Virus record (IMG/VR): IMGVR_UViG_3300045107_000043
Coordinates: 1-42,409 of that record
DNA length: 42,409 nucleotides
DNA from: a virus
Reading direction: 5' to 3' (one strand)
A program made the translations under genes and the position numbers. Shown here in pieces: positions 23,584-31,978 of the stretch; within the stretch, counting starts at the first letter, position 1; each line of letters opens with the position of its first letter. The notes under the pieces were generated by a model, which saw nothing but the letters and a program-made list of their open reading frames with translations, ran no database searches and was not told the DNA's origin.

Positions 23584-24236
23584 GGAATGCGCTCGTCTGG
23601 GTTCCAGTGCCCGCCGCCTCCTCCGCCACCGCCAACAGGCGGAGGTGGAGGGGGTGGAGAGACAGGCGGCACAGGAGGAGGAGCGGGCGGCGCGGGCGGA
23701 GGATCCGAGCGTGTGATGCCGCCGCTGTCGCTGGTGTAGGCAGAGAATGCCGATGCGTCGATGTCGACGCTGAAATGGCTGGCGTCCGCGACCGAGACAA
23801 CCTTGGCGATGCGCCCGCGCAGTTCGACCATGCCGTTGATGTCGTCTCCGAAAAACACCCAGTCGCCCACCGAATAGCCGTGGTAGGGAGCGGTGATTTG
23901 AAGCGGATTGGTCCGCGTAGCGGCCTGGATCGTGAGCTTGTCCTCGATGACCATGCCGCCGAGAGCCGCAGGGCGCATATAGCCCTGCCCCATTTCCAGC
24001 ACATAGGTCTGCTCGATCGAGAACTGAAAAGGCAGCAGCCGCACCGGCTTCGTCGCGTCGAACACCTCTGCGACGATGCGGGTGCCTGGCCGTTTCTCGA
24101 CCCCGCCATATTTCTTGATGATGACGTTCCTGAGCCGCGCCGCTCCCGCCTGATACATGGCGACATCAATGCGGCCCTGCAGCTCGGGCGCGAACTCGCC
24201 TTTGGAAAAATTGGCCTGGCCCGTCCGGAACGCCAT
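23580..24236 (-). CDS. Tail nozzle protein, N-terminal part with Pro/Gly linker
   Basis: A 218-residue protein from ATG 24236, which shares one base with the stop of the adaptor gene; longer starts lie inside that gene. The beginning, MAFRTGQANFSKGEFAPELQ, then VIIKKYGGVEKRPGTRIVAE and LLPFQFSIEQTYVLEMGQGY match the N-terminal domain of T7-like nozzle proteins, which I recall as one polypeptide. Here the chain ends in a proline run followed by a glycine run (about residues 180-211) and a stop that overlaps the next start. The mRNA can form a long hairpin at the Pro/Gly junction (23612-23659). Confidence 0.7.
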   Translation of the reverse strand: MAFRTGQANFSKGEFAPELQGRIDVAMYQAGAARLRNVIIKKYGGVEKRPGTRIVAEVFDATKPVRLLPFQFSIEQTYVLEMGQGYMRPAALGGMVIEDKLTIQAATRTNPLQITAPYHGYSVGDWVFFGDDINGMVELRGRIAKVVSVADASHFSVDIDASAFSAYTSDSGGITRSDPPPAPPAPPPVPPVSPPPPPPPVGGGGGGGGHWNPDERIP

Positions 24237-24868
24237 TAGAACGCCAGCCCCCAACCGCCCCGCACCGCCGCTACATCGTCCACGCTTTCGCGCGCAGGCT
24301 GGCGGTTCCTGTCGTCTGCGATCGCCCTCTGAACCGCAAGGTCCGCTTCCTGCTGAAGGCGCTCTTTCAGCTTGTCATCGTCGGTGAGCGTTTTCGCGAG
24401 ATTGGCCGCCATCGACTTGCCCAGCGCGCGGCGGAACAGCGCCGGCATTTCGTCGGGCGTCACGTCAGCCCGGCCGTATTCGATCGTCGCATCGGGAATC
24501 CACGAATAGATGACCCCGCTGTCAATAATGTAAGGATTAACCGCGCCCGCTATGCCGTTCCAGTAAGGCGGAACGGAGTAGTATCCGGCTGCGGTGAAGT
24601 TGGGCAGCAGCCGCCGCGGCGTCCCAATCCCGACCGGGAGGGCATAGGCGTAGGCCCACTCTCCGCTGCGATCGTTCGCGACGACCGCGAGAGCGGCCCT
24701 CGCCACCGCGAAGCCCCATTCGTGAGCCTCCAGCAGCTCGGCAAGGCATTGATCGTATTGGCGGCGGCACTCGCGCGCCTGGAACGAGTCCTCGTCCATG
24801 CTCTGGATGGACGGCTCGCGAACGTCGGCGAGGGCAAGGTTGGAGATCGTGACCTGCGAAGCGGCCAT
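24236..24868 (-). CDS. Tail adaptor protein (T7 gp11-like)
   Basis: A 210-residue protein. VTISNLALADVREPSIQSMD, a helix with ARECRRQYDQCLAELLEAHE, WGFAVARAALAV and ALPVGIGTPRRLLPNF is the typical pattern of the T7-like tail tubular protein A, which forms the dodecameric adaptor between portal and nozzle. Its place next to the nozzle gene agrees. Shared TAATG junction with the next gene. Confidence 0.8.
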   Translation of the reverse strand: MAASQVTISNLALADVREPSIQSMDEDSFQARECRRQYDQCLAELLEAHEWGFAVARAALAVVANDRSGEWAYAYALPVGIGTPRRLLPNFTAAGYYSVPPYWNGIAGAVNPYIIDSGVIYSWIPDATIEYGRADVTPDEMPALFRRALGKSMAANLAKTLTDDDKLKERLQQEADLAVQRAIADDRNRQPARESVDDVAAVRGGWGLAF

Positions 24869-24878
24869 GTTCCGGCCC

Positions 24879-25133
24879 TCACTCGTATGCGATGAATGTC
24901 GTCGCGCTCGTTCCTGATGCCCAGACCCGCGCTATCATGACCGGCCCGATCACGTAGCCCGATGGCACGGTCAGCGTTTCTATGACCCCGTTCAGATAGG
25001 TCAGCTTAACCGTGCCGGTGTTGCCGACGTAGAGACTGCGGATAGCAGCCGCGAGATCGCTATCCGCAGGCGTCAGCATGTAGGCGCGCTGCGATGGTCC
25101 AACAGGGCCAGAAACGTTCGCACCAAGGGGCAT
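24879..25133 (-). CDS. Small beta-rich virion protein
   Basis: An 84-residue protein. PADSDLAAAIRSLYVGNTGT followed by VKLTYLNGVIETLTVPSGYV and IARVWASGTSATTFIAYE is a pattern I know from small conserved proteins in phage structural regions that form a compact beta domain, with no proven role. It is coupled to the upstream gene by overlap at 25133. Confidence 0.6.
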   Translation of the reverse strand: MPLGANVSGPVGPSQRAYMLTPADSDLAAAIRSLYVGNTGTVKLTYLNGVIETLTVPSGYVIGPVMIARVWASGTSATTFIAYE

Positions 25134-25495
25134 CAGCTGTTCTTCGCCGGCTTATTGGAGGCAGCCGACTTCGGGGCGGCCATCTCGCGCGAAAGGTCGT
25201 CCTGGTCCTCAGATGCTGGCGACAGCAGACGCCCCGTTCCCGAAGGCTTCGTGCCGGGCGGAATCTGCTGCGGCTCGGTGGCCCCCGGCGCGAACGGAGC
25301 AACCGGCGCGACCGGAACCTGCTCAATCGCTTCCTCGCCGTCCTTGACCGACTCAAGACCCGGCGTGTCCTCGCCCAGCTCGGCAACGCCCAGCTCGTGG
25401 AGATCGACAGCCGCAATCTCACCCGGAAGATGCAGGACGTTGTTGATGAAGGTGGGCTTCGTCACCAGCGCCCGGACGGTTTTCGGCTTCGTCAT
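25133..25495 (-). CDS. Hypothetical head-region protein
   Basis: A 120-residue protein. The first 45 residues look folded (VRALVTKPTFINNVLHLPGE, VDLHELGVAELG) and resemble small phage head-region proteins; the rest is acidic then rich in Pro, Ala and Ser and is probably disordered. It lies between the decoration protein and the small beta-rich protein. Function unknown. Confidence 0.55.
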   Translation of the reverse strand: MTKPKTVRALVTKPTFINNVLHLPGEIAAVDLHELGVAELGEDTPGLESVKDGEEAIEQVPVAPVAPFAPGATEPQQIPPGTKPSGTGRLLSPASEDQDDLSREMAAPKSAASNKPAKNS

Positions 25496-25507
25496 GGTTC
25501 AAGCTCC

Positions 25508-25927
25508 TCAATAGCCGGTGTTGGCGGCAAAGAAGGTGCGGCTGTCGGTGTCGAACACCAGATGCGCGCTGACCGCGCCCGCCGTGTGCGTGCCGGTATT
25601 CACATACTGCAGGCCGACATAGCGCTTGCTGGTCTGCGGCAGCACCACGTCCAGCAGGCTCGCGCCGGCGGTCATCGAGGCCTCCACCGTCACCGGCCCC
25701 GTCAGCAGGACCGTTGGCGACGAAAGGTCGCTGTTCGGGGACTCGATGATGTTGACGCCGAGCGACGTGCCGCCGGTGAAGGTCGTGTCCACGGTCACCT
25801 TCACCCGGATTTCCTGGCCGCGGCCGATGTCGCGCGCCAGGCCGGCGTCGTAGCTGTTGGTGGAAACGACCGTGCCCGTGGTCAGCGCCTGTGCGCTGGA
25901 GAGGCGGGCCTGAGCGTCGGTAATCAT
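25508..25927 (-). CDS. Bbp16-like capsid decoration protein
   Basis: A 139-residue protein from ATG 25927, with AAGGAG upstream at good spacing; the frame is open further upstream but only inside the capsid gene. MITDAQARLSSAQALTTGTV, DIGRGQEIRVKVTVDTTFTG and the end VSAHLVFDTDSRTFFAANTG match the decoration protein family of Bordetella phage BPP-1 (Bbp16). It would bind the outside of the capsid lattice and stabilise it. Confidence 0.75.
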   Translation of the reverse strand: MITDAQARLSSAQALTTGTVVSTNSYDAGLARDIGRGQEIRVKVTVDTTFTGGTSLGVNIIESPNSDLSSPTVLLTGPVTVEASMTAGASLLDVVLPQTSKRYVGLQYVNTGTHTAGAVSAHLVFDTDSRTFFAANTGY

Positions 25928-25950
25928 GTCGGTTCTCCTTGATCCAGGCC

Positions 25951-26985
25951 TCAGACGACCCGCGCTTCCTGAATGTTGAGAGCGTCGACGCGCCGGATCG
26001 GCACGCCGTCGAAGTTCAGCACCTTGCGCCCGCCGATATCGTCGTAGGACAGGAAGGCGTTCTTCTTGTTCAGAAGCTGCCGGCGGAACATCGTGGTGAT
26101 CGCGCGCGGCGCATAGAACGCGGCGCGCGTGCCGCCCATCTCCATCGACTGGACGCGCTCGGCCATCTGGATCATCACGTCCTGAAGATCGGCGCCCGTC
26201 GAGAAGTCCTTGGACAGCGCCGCGCGCGAGATGTTGCAGGCGCGCACGACATAGCGGTAATCCTTCACCGCTAGGCCGCAGTTCCACTCGTAATGGTCGC
26301 GGTAGCCCATATAGGGGTTGCCGTTTGCATCGTAGAGCACGGTGCCGCGCGGGAAGCCGTCACTGGCCGCTGTCACGTCGGAAACATCCTCGTGGAACAG
26401 GCCTGCCTTGCTGTTCTTCGGGTAGATGCCCATCACCGTGTTGGTGCCCCAGACGACAAGCCAGATAGACATGTTGTCGGTGCCGACTCCGCCGCAGTCG
26501 ATAATCTGCTGGCCGGTCGTGGTGTTGCCGGAGATCGTGCTGAACCGGGGCGCGAGGCCGGTGAACTGCTTCGGCGAGGCGTTGGCATTGCCATAAAAGA
26601 GCGTCGTCGCCATCGTCTGGTTCATCGACTCGTAGAAGGCGCCCTGCTCGGACAGGCGGAACTCCGCCACGTTGCCGGACAGGATCGCTTCCTTGCGGTC
26701 GACCTCGCTGAAGCCTTCCAGCATCGCCGCGCCTTCGTCGAACTGGCTGACCAGCGACTTTGAGCGAGGCACGCCCTCGTTCAGGGCGCGGAAGGCGACA
26801 CCAGGCAGGCCGGCGCGAACCGTGGTGCGCTCGCCGGTCGGAAGATTGCCTTCCTTCCAGATCATGTCATCCAGAATCTGGTTGGATTGGTTCAGCAGCT
26901 CAGCGATGCGGGCGATCTTGCCGTCCGGATCGAGCCGCTTCGCAATGTCGACCAGCGTGTTAACGCCGGAGCCGATAACCGCCAT
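25951..26985 (-). CDS. Major capsid protein (BPP-1 type)
   Basis: A 344-residue protein between scaffold and decoration genes. Features include LLNQSNQILDDMIWKEGNLP, GERTTVRAGLPGVAFRALNE, a long helix region (EGAAMLEGFSEVDRKEAIL) and a C-terminus with YDDIGGRKVLNFDGVPIRR. This is the HK97-fold major capsid pattern seen in BPP-1-like podoviruses. No N-terminal cleavage region is visible, and scaffolding is supplied by the upstream gene. Confidence 0.85.
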   Translation of the reverse strand: MAVIGSGVNTLVDIAKRLDPDGKIARIAELLNQSNQILDDMIWKEGNLPTGERTTVRAGLPGVAFRALNEGVPRSKSLVSQFDEGAAMLEGFSEVDRKEAILSGNVAEFRLSEQGAFYESMNQTMATTLFYGNANASPKQFTGLAPRFSTISGNTTTGQQIIDCGGVGTDNMSIWLVVWGTNTVMGIYPKNSKAGLFHEDVSDVTAASDGFPRGTVLYDANGNPYMGYRDHYEWNCGLAVKDYRYVVRACNISRAALSKDFSTGADLQDVMIQMAERVQSMEMGGTRAAFYAPRAITTMFRRQLLNKKNAFLSYDDIGGRKVLNFDGVPIRRVDALNIQEARVV

Positions 26986-26988
26986 CTC

Positions 26989-27696
26989 TTAAACTCCCTT
27001 CCCGCTCATGTCCGGATAGAAAAGCTCCGCATCGGAGCGCTTGGTCGCGGTCGCGTCGGCCCGCGCAAAACCGTCTTCGCCGATCGCCCGCCCGATCTTG
27101 GCGAACATGCGGACGAACTCGACGTGATTGCCCCACCCGCTTTCATCGAGAGCCGTGCGGAAAGGCGAACCCTTGGGCGCACCGAACTGGTCGAGCGCCT
27201 TCGCGGAAAGCGCGATGCTCTCGTCCCACTTCGCGCCGCCCACTTCGGGATCGGACTTCGCCTCGTCCAGCCGCTCGCGCCGCCATTCGGCGACCTGCGA
27301 AAGCTGCTCGGACGCGATGCGATCGGCGATGCGCTGAGCGAACTGCGCCGCGACGGGCATCAGCTTGTTGGCCTGCTCGTTCGACAGGCCAAGTTCCTTG
27401 AAAACGGGCGTGGCGGCGTCGATGTCGTCCTTGACGAGCGTGAGTCCGTCCGGAGCCGTCAGTTCATAGGATTCCGGAACCTTGGCCTCATCGCCATCGC
27501 CGCCGTCCTTCGGATCGGAGCCGTCGCCCTCGCCTTCTACGGATGCGGCTTCGGTTTCGGGCTTCTCTTCCGCCGCGGCCTCGGGCGCGCCAGCATCTCC
27601 CAACGCCGTCGATTCGAGGACATCATTCGTCGTCGTCGCGTCCGTCTGATCGGTCGCGGAGGTCTCGGTATTGGTCGTTTCGGCTTCGTCTGCCAC
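26989..27696 (-). CDS. Scaffold protein
   Basis: A 235-residue acidic protein. The first 80 residues are rich in Thr, Glu, Ala and Asp and are probably disordered; the middle and end are helical (FKELGLSNEQANKLMPVAAQ, FARIADRIASEQLSQVAEWR-type heptads) with LDQFGAPKGSPFRTALDESG near the end. Composition and the place directly upstream of the capsid gene identify it as the scaffolding protein. A candidate promoter and an inverted repeat lie just before its start. Confidence 0.75.
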   Translation of the reverse strand: MADEAETTNTETSATDQTDATTTNDVLESTALGDAGAPEAAAEEKPETEAASVEGEGDGSDPKDGGDGDEAKVPESYELTAPDGLTLVKDDIDAATPVFKELGLSNEQANKLMPVAAQFAQRIADRIASEQLSQVAEWRRERLDEAKSDPEVGGAKWDESIALSAKALDQFGAPKGSPFRTALDESGWGNHVEFVRMFAKIGRAIGEDGFARADATATKRSDAELFYPDMSGKGV

Positions 27697-27985
27697 GCGG
27701 CTTCTCCAAGAGGTGCTGTGGCGTTTGCACCTCTTCGCGAAGCGTTTGAATCAAGGCCAGGAGAGGCAGTCCGGAGGGGTGCTGCTCCTCCTGAAAATGC
27801 TCGCACTCCGTCAGGATTTCGAGCGTGACGGAGCGCCGCCCCTCAGCGAAGTTCAGGTCGCGGTCGTCCGCCCCGGAGGTGGCGGTGACGAACAGCCCGC
27901 CTCGCTCGATCAGCCGCCACAGAAACCGGCGGAACGCCGGCTCGGCCAGCAGCTTCGCCATGTCGGCGCGAAGCAACTCGCTCAA
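27623..27985 (-). CDS. Bbp19-like phage protein
   Basis: A 120-residue protein. AKLLAEPAFRRFLWRLIERG, FAEGRRSVTLEILTE and LPLLALIQTLREEVQTPQ are the pattern of the small protein found between portal and scaffold genes in BPP-1-like phages (Bbp19 family). Its C-terminus, basic and aspartate-rich, overlaps the scaffold start by 74 bases in another frame and carries promoter candidate B. ATGA overlap with the portal stop at 27982-27985. Confidence 0.68.
   Translation of the reverse strand: MSELLRADMAKLLAEPAFRRFLWRLIERGGLFVTATSGADDRDLNFAEGRRSVTLEILTECEHFQEEQHPSGLPLLALIQTLREEVQTPQHLLEKPRGRRSRNDQYRDLRDRSDGRDDDE
27708..27735. repeat. Inverted repeat before the scaffold gene
   Basis: Perfect 9-bp arms, AAGAGGTGC (27708-27716) and GCACCTCTT (27727-27735), are separated by 10 bases. 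A second 10-bp palindrome, CTTCGCGAAG, follows at 27733-27742. Both lie between promoter motif B and the scaffold start, inside the end of the Bbp19-like gene. In the mRNA the first would form a stem about 12 bases before the scaffold ATG, so it may adjust scaffold expression. Confidence 0.5.
27723..27754 (-). promoter_or_regulatory. Late promoter candidate B
   Basis: Reverse-strand TTGATTCAA (27746-27754), 14 bases, then GGTGCAAAC (27723-27731). It has the same first half and spacing as sites A and C, with a weaker second half. It is coding for the end of the Bbp19-like gene and lies about 27 bases before the scaffold start, so it could give the scaffold and capsid genes an extra transcript. 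Confidence 0.42.
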
Positions 27986-29646
27986 GCCATCGCTCCGCCA
28001 GTCAGCGCATCGAGGGCCGTTCCGGGCTCGGTTCGCGTGCGGGACAAGAGCTCGGCCGCAGCCGCGCCATCCTTCATCGCCGGAGCCGCCATTGCCGCCT
28101 GCTCCATCTGCTTCTGCTGGATACGAGCGTCGCGGATCGACTTCACTGCGTCGTTCGAGCGGATAATCTTCGGCGGAGCGCCCGCGCGATCGGCATATTC
28201 GTCGATCATCTCGTCGATGTTGAGCTTGTCCGCGGCCTCCGGAAAGACGCCGGCCAGATTACCGATGAAGCCAGCGGTGCGCTCGATTTGCCCGATGCCC
28301 ACCATCCGCTGCATCTGCGCAAGGATGGAGACGAAATCGACCTTGATCGGCCTGCCCTGCATATGCTCGGGGGGATCGGGGAGAAGGGACGCGCGCTGCA
28401 TGATGCCGAACGTGCGGTCGATCGCCACTTCGAGCTTCTCGTTGTTGACGCGCTCGATGACCGGGCCGAGCTGCGTCAGCTTCTCCTCGTTGCGGCTGGC
28501 GATCTCTTCGATGTTGCGCGGCTGGACGCCCTGCATATTCGTGATCGCCATGAACAGGTCTGCATAGAACAGGCGGTCAACGCTGTTTGTGCAGCGCTCC
28601 ATGTCCGCCATGATGGCCTGGATGGCCTGGTATGGCATTTCGTAGGGAACCGCGACCTTGGCCGCGTCCACCGTGCTGGCCGTGACCGTGTTGCCAGCCT
28701 CTCCCGTCAGCTTGACCGTGGCCGGGACGATCTTCTCCGGCTTGACCATGAACGCCGTGGCCTGCGTCTTGCGCTTGGTCTGGAGCTGGAGCTCGCGCAG
28801 GTCAGGCAGCGCGTCCATGCCGGGCGACGAGCCATAGACATCGCCGCCGGTCGTGTCCCAGCGTGGAGCCCAGAACGGCTGCTCATTGAACCCTTCGTCG
28901 CGCAGAATCGAGTCAACGCGATCGTCGCCCGCGTCCCACCAGACCGAGCGCCACAGTTTGCCGCGGGCGTCCTTCCGGCCCGGCAGGAAATCGCGATTCG
29001 GCTCGACCGCGTGATACACATCAACAGCGCGGTCATAGTTGGACTGATCGTAAGCGAGTCGCACGTTCGGGTGCACCCGCCCCTCGAACATCGGAACGAC
29101 CTGCCCAACGGTCATCGGCACGGTGCGGTAAAGCGTGTCCGGAACCGCGGCATCGCTGAGCCCGATCCAGTATTCGCCGACGGTCAGCGCGTGGCAGACA
29201 GCGCCCTCACGCCAGTGCTCGACCATCACGCAGGCTTCGGTGCCGAACAGGCCGAGCTCGCCATAACCGGCCTTGACGGCTGCGTAGAAGTTGGTTCCGG
29301 CGAGAAAGGTGTACATGCGCCGCTCGACCTCGGCCAGGTATTCCTTGACCTCCTGATCGTCGGCTAAATCCTCGTCGAACGGAGCCAGCCTGAACCACGG
29401 ACGCGACGGGCTCGACAAGCCGCTCGTCATGCCGCCGGTCAAAGTGCGCGCCGACAGAATTCCGTGCGCGTTGTAGATCGCGCGGTTGCTGCGCCCGGTG
29501 CGTTTGTTGGTGTCCGAGGTGAGAAAACGAGCTCGGCTGGGCTGGCAATGCTGTGCAATCTCGCGCCATTCGGGCTCGAATGCCTGCCGTGCGGTCTGCA
29601 ACCCGGCGAGGCGCTTGCGCAGCCGCTCCTTGAGGGTAAGCGCCAT
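27982..29646 (-). CDS. Portal (head-to-tail connector) protein, BPP-1 type
   Basis: A 554-residue protein. It starts MALTLKERLRKRLAGLQTAR and has FEPEWREIAQHCQPSRARFL, ILSARTLTGGMTSGLSSPSR, PWFRLAPFD, FGTEACVMVEHW and ITNMQGVQPRNIEEIASRNE, the typical features of the podovirus connector family. It would form the dodecameric ring at one capsid vertex, through which the terminase packs DNA. Positioned between terminase and scaffold as expected. Confidence 0.88.
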   Translation of the reverse strand: MALTLKERLRKRLAGLQTARQAFEPEWREIAQHCQPSRARFLTSDTNKRTGRSNRAIYNAHGILSARTLTGGMTSGLSSPSRPWFRLAPFDEDLADDQEVKEYLAEVERRMYTFLAGTNFYAAVKAGYGELGLFGTEACVMVEHWREGAVCHALTVGEYWIGLSDAAVPDTLYRTVPMTVGQVVPMFEGRVHPNVRLAYDQSNYDRAVDVYHAVEPNRDFLPGRKDARGKLWRSVWWDAGDDRVDSILRDEGFNEQPFWAPRWDTTGGDVYGSSPGMDALPDLRELQLQTKRKTQATAFMVKPEKIVPATVKLTGEAGNTVTASTVDAAKVAVPYEMPYQAIQAIMADMERCTNSVDRLFYADLFMAITNMQGVQPRNIEEIASRNEEKLTQLGPVIERVNNEKLEVAIDRTFGIMQRASLLPDPPEHMQGRPIKVDFVSILAQMQRMVGIGQIERTAGFIGNLAGVFPEAADKLNIDEMIDEYADRAGAPPKIIRSNDAVKSIRDARIQQKQMEQAAMAAPAMKDGAAAAELLSRTRTEPGTALDALTGGAMA

Positions 29647-29834
29647 CAGCCGCCCAGCGTCGTAGAGGCCGTGGTCGGCGGAGCCCCAAGATTGCCCGCC
29701 ACCACCGTCGCCATCATGCCGCGGCGTCGGCGAGCCGCGTCCGACGAGCGCGCTGCGGTAGCGCCATTGTCCGGAAGCTGAACGGCTTGGCGTTCAGGAA
29801 TCTGCTGGGGCTTCGGCGGCTTCGGTGCGCACAT
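29646..29834 (-). CDS. Small basic/proline-rich virion-region protein
   Basis: A 62-residue protein, MCAPKPPKPQQIPERQAVQL, then a basic patch (SSDAARRRRG) and VVAGNLGAPPTTASTTLGG. Short proteins of this kind, with a proline-rich start and a GA/PT tail, commonly sit between terminase and portal in T7-like and BPP-1-like phages. Function unknown. It shares one base with the portal start and has promoter candidate C just upstream; no Shine-Dalgarno sequence is obvious. Confidence 0.62.
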   Translation of the reverse strand: MCAPKPPKPQQIPERQAVQLPDNGATAARSSDAARRRRGMMATVVAGNLGAPPTTASTTLGG

Positions 29835-29841
29835 GCCAGCG

Positions 29842-29873
29842 GGTTACGCCGCTGGCGTCTGGCATTGAATCAA
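29842..29873 (-). promoter_or_regulatory. Late promoter candidate C
   Basis: Reverse-strand TTGATTCAA (29865-29873), 14 bases, then GGCGTAACCCG (second half from 29850 downward). It matches site A in both halves and lies in the 42-base gap between the large terminase stop and the start at 29834, the longest gap in this part of the operon. A start so near the ATG would leave almost no leader. Confidence 0.5.
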
Positions 29874-29876
29874 GCG

Positions 29877-31481
29877 TCAGCCGAGTTCAGCGTAAAGGTC
29901 TTCAGCTCGCTCAGGGCGGCGGGCGGCAAAATGGTCGATCACGTCCTGCTTCATCGTCACGATGTTCGCCATGCAGACCGCATCGCCGTCGTCCGGAGAG
30001 CGGCCGAGCTCCTGCTTCATTTCGTCCTTCGAGCGGACCTGGATGCCGGACGCCGTGAGCTTCCATTTGTAGGCTGCGAGATCGGCTTTCAGCGCGGGAT
30101 CGGGCGGCAATGCAGCAGGCTCCGCGCTTTCGGGGTCCAGCGTCTCGCGCATTCGCCACACCATCTCCGCTCGCATGTTGGAGAACTTGAGCTTGCCGTC
30201 CCTGGTCTGCTCCAGCGAGCGAACGGCCGCGTTCACCGCCACCACCTGAACCTCGTTCTCGGTCAGGAAGTTTGCGGTCGTCAGGCCCCAGCCGATCACG
30301 TCGACATGTACCGGCGCGCGGTCCTTGCGGTAGCGGATCACGTGGCCGGCGGTTTGCGGCCCGGCCTGGCGCTGGTCGATTTCGTGGCCAGGGATGCGGA
30401 TCAGCTCGTCGAACCACAGCCCATGGCGCCGCGCGATAACGAACTTGTCCTTGCCGCCGACCGCCACGTCGACGCCCATCGAGTCCATCGCGCCTTTTGC
30501 CTCGCGAGGCTGCCAGCGAACCATTGCCTCGTCGATCCATGCGGTTGGGATCACCTGCCATTCATCGTCTTCGATGCCCGCCTTAAAGTCGCCCTCGAGC
30601 ATCTGCGATCGCAGCGGCTCGGGCAGAGACTGAAGCGTTTGGATATAGCCGGAGCGGACGTAGAAATAGTTATCCGTCACACGGCTCGGGATGAACGTGC
30701 GGCTGAGCGGCGTAACGATCTTCTCCGGCCCGAAATCTGCGGGATCGAAGTCGTAGAGCGGTTCGCCGCGGAAGATCACGAACGGTCGCCCGTCCTCTAC
30801 CTCGACATCTTCGCCCTTGATCGTCGTGAACCAGCGCACCTCTCCGGCCTTCGCTGGGCGTGGATGCCTGTCGTCAAGCCAAGGCGCGAAGAACTTGATG
30901 ACCCACCGCCCCTCCTGCGTGGTTGGCGGGTTGAACGTCAGCAGTCGAAGGACGCGCTGCCCAGGTTTCGACGTGCGCGCCCAGCCCATCGTGAATCGGA
31001 CCTGGAATTCGCGCATCTCGGTCGCTTCGTCATAGGCCTTCAGGGCGTGAGGGCGCCCCTGCCAACGCTGATGATCGTCGAGATTGTCTAGGCCGCCGAA
31101 CTCGATCAGCCGATCCTCGCCGCCGGTGCGAACCCTCCAGATGGCCTTCTGTGAGTTGAACCCGTCTGTCGAGCCGAGTATTTCGCCGAGCCGCTGAATG
31201 ATGCCTTCCGTCTGCGCCTTCTCGCGCCGGAAGATCACGCTCCGGTCGAACTCGGTGAGCGCAAGCCCTGCGATCAGGTCCGTCTTGCCGCCGCCCGCAG
31301 AGCCGCCATAGCCTAGGATGTCAACACGCGCATCCGCCGCTTCCGACTGCCGCCCGACCTGCGCGCGCCATACATGCTGCGCCAGGTCGCTGTCGAGCAG
31401 GCGCCGGAGCTCGTCGCGCTGCTCGGGAGTGGCGGCCTCCCACACGGCATCCCAATAGGCTGGATCAGTCGGGCTCAGCAT
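29877..31481 (-). CDS. Terminase large subunit
   Basis: A 534-residue DNA-packaging motor. The ATPase part has a Walker A motif, GGSAGGGKT, at residues 59-67, and Walker B with the catalytic pair in LKAYDEATE (D151, E152), then the coupling segment LRLLTFNPPTTQ. The nuclease part has an RNase-H-like acidic start, SMGVDVAVGGKDKFVIARR, a second strand HVDVIGWGL and a late acidic motif SPDDGDAV. It would cut concatemers and pump DNA into the head through the portal. Confidence 0.9.
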   Translation of the reverse strand: MLSPTDPAYWDAVWEAATPEQRDELRRLLDSDLAQHVWRAQVGRQSEAADARVDILGYGGSAGGGKTDLIAGLALTEFDRSVIFRREKAQTEGIIQRLGEILGSTDGFNSQKAIWRVRTGGEDRLIEFGGLDNLDDHQRWQGRPHALKAYDEATEMREFQVRFTMGWARTSKPGQRVLRLLTFNPPTTQEGRWVIKFFAPWLDDRHPRPAKAGEVRWFTTIKGEDVEVEDGRPFVIFRGEPLYDFDPADFGPEKIVTPLSRTFIPSRVTDNYFYVRSGYIQTLQSLPEPLRSQMLEGDFKAGIEDDEWQVIPTAWIDEAMVRWQPREAKGAMDSMGVDVAVGGKDKFVIARRHGLWFDELIRIPGHEIDQRQAGPQTAGHVIRYRKDRAPVHVDVIGWGLTTANFLTENEVQVVAVNAAVRSLEQTRDGKLKFSNMRAEMVWRMRETLDPESAEPAALPPDPALKADLAAYKWKLTASGIQVRSKDEMKQELGRSPDDGDAVCMANIVTMKQDVIDHFAARRPERAEDLYAELG

Positions 31482-31971
31482 CGCCCTGCTTCAATGCGGC
31501 GGCTGCGATCGCCGCCAGCCGGGTGGCGCGGGCGACGGGATCAAGCGTCAGCTTCTCGCCGTCGGCGTCGGCGTGCTTGAGTTGTACCGCATCGCCGTAC
31601 TTCTTCGGGGCCAGCTTCGAAGCGAGCCATTTGCGGCTGTCTACGCGCAGCTTCGAGCGTTGGATGTGCTCGTGATCAGGCACGTCGATCTCGATCTCGC
31701 CGATCGTGCGCTTCATCCAGTCATTGCGGCCGTCGTCGCTGATTTCGAGGATTTCGTCGGCGAGGATTGTGGCCTGCACCTCGCGCGCAACGGCGTAAAG
31801 CTGGCGGAACTCCTCGTCTTCAGCCAACCAGCGGAACACGGTCGACATCGATGGCATGCCGTCGGCCGCGAGGATTTCGCGCAGGCCCTTGCCGGCCATA
31901 AGGCCTTCGCAGATTGCGATGCAATCACCCTCGCGATCTGCGCGCGCGCGTATTGCTCCCGTGTCGGACAT
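31465..31971 (-). CDS. Terminase small subunit
   Basis: A 168-residue protein that overlaps the large subunit start by 17 bases. The N-terminal half is a DNA-binding helix-turn-helix (ICEGLMAGKGLREILAADGM, PSMSTVFRWLAEDEEFRQLY) and the middle has the conserved SRKWLASKLAPKKYGDAVQL, as in small terminases of BPP-1-like phages. It would recognise the packaging site and recruit the large subunit. AGGGA lies before its ATG. Confidence 0.85.
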   Translation of the reverse strand: MSDTGAIRARADREGDCIAICEGLMAGKGLREILAADGMPSMSTVFRWLAEDEEFRQLYAVAREVQATILADEILEISDDGRNDWMKRTIGEIEIDVPDHEHIQRSKLRVDSRKWLASKLAPKKYGDAVQLKHADADGEKLTLDPVARATRLAAIAAAALKQGDAEPD

Positions 31972-31978
31972 AAGATTT

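Noticed and set aside
23640-23670. Classical slippery heptamer for a -1 shift in the nozzle linker
   Set aside because: C runs are present, but no heptamer fits the X XXY YYZ pattern in frame and the hairpin is not at a standard distance; kept only as a weak possibility in the split-gene finding.
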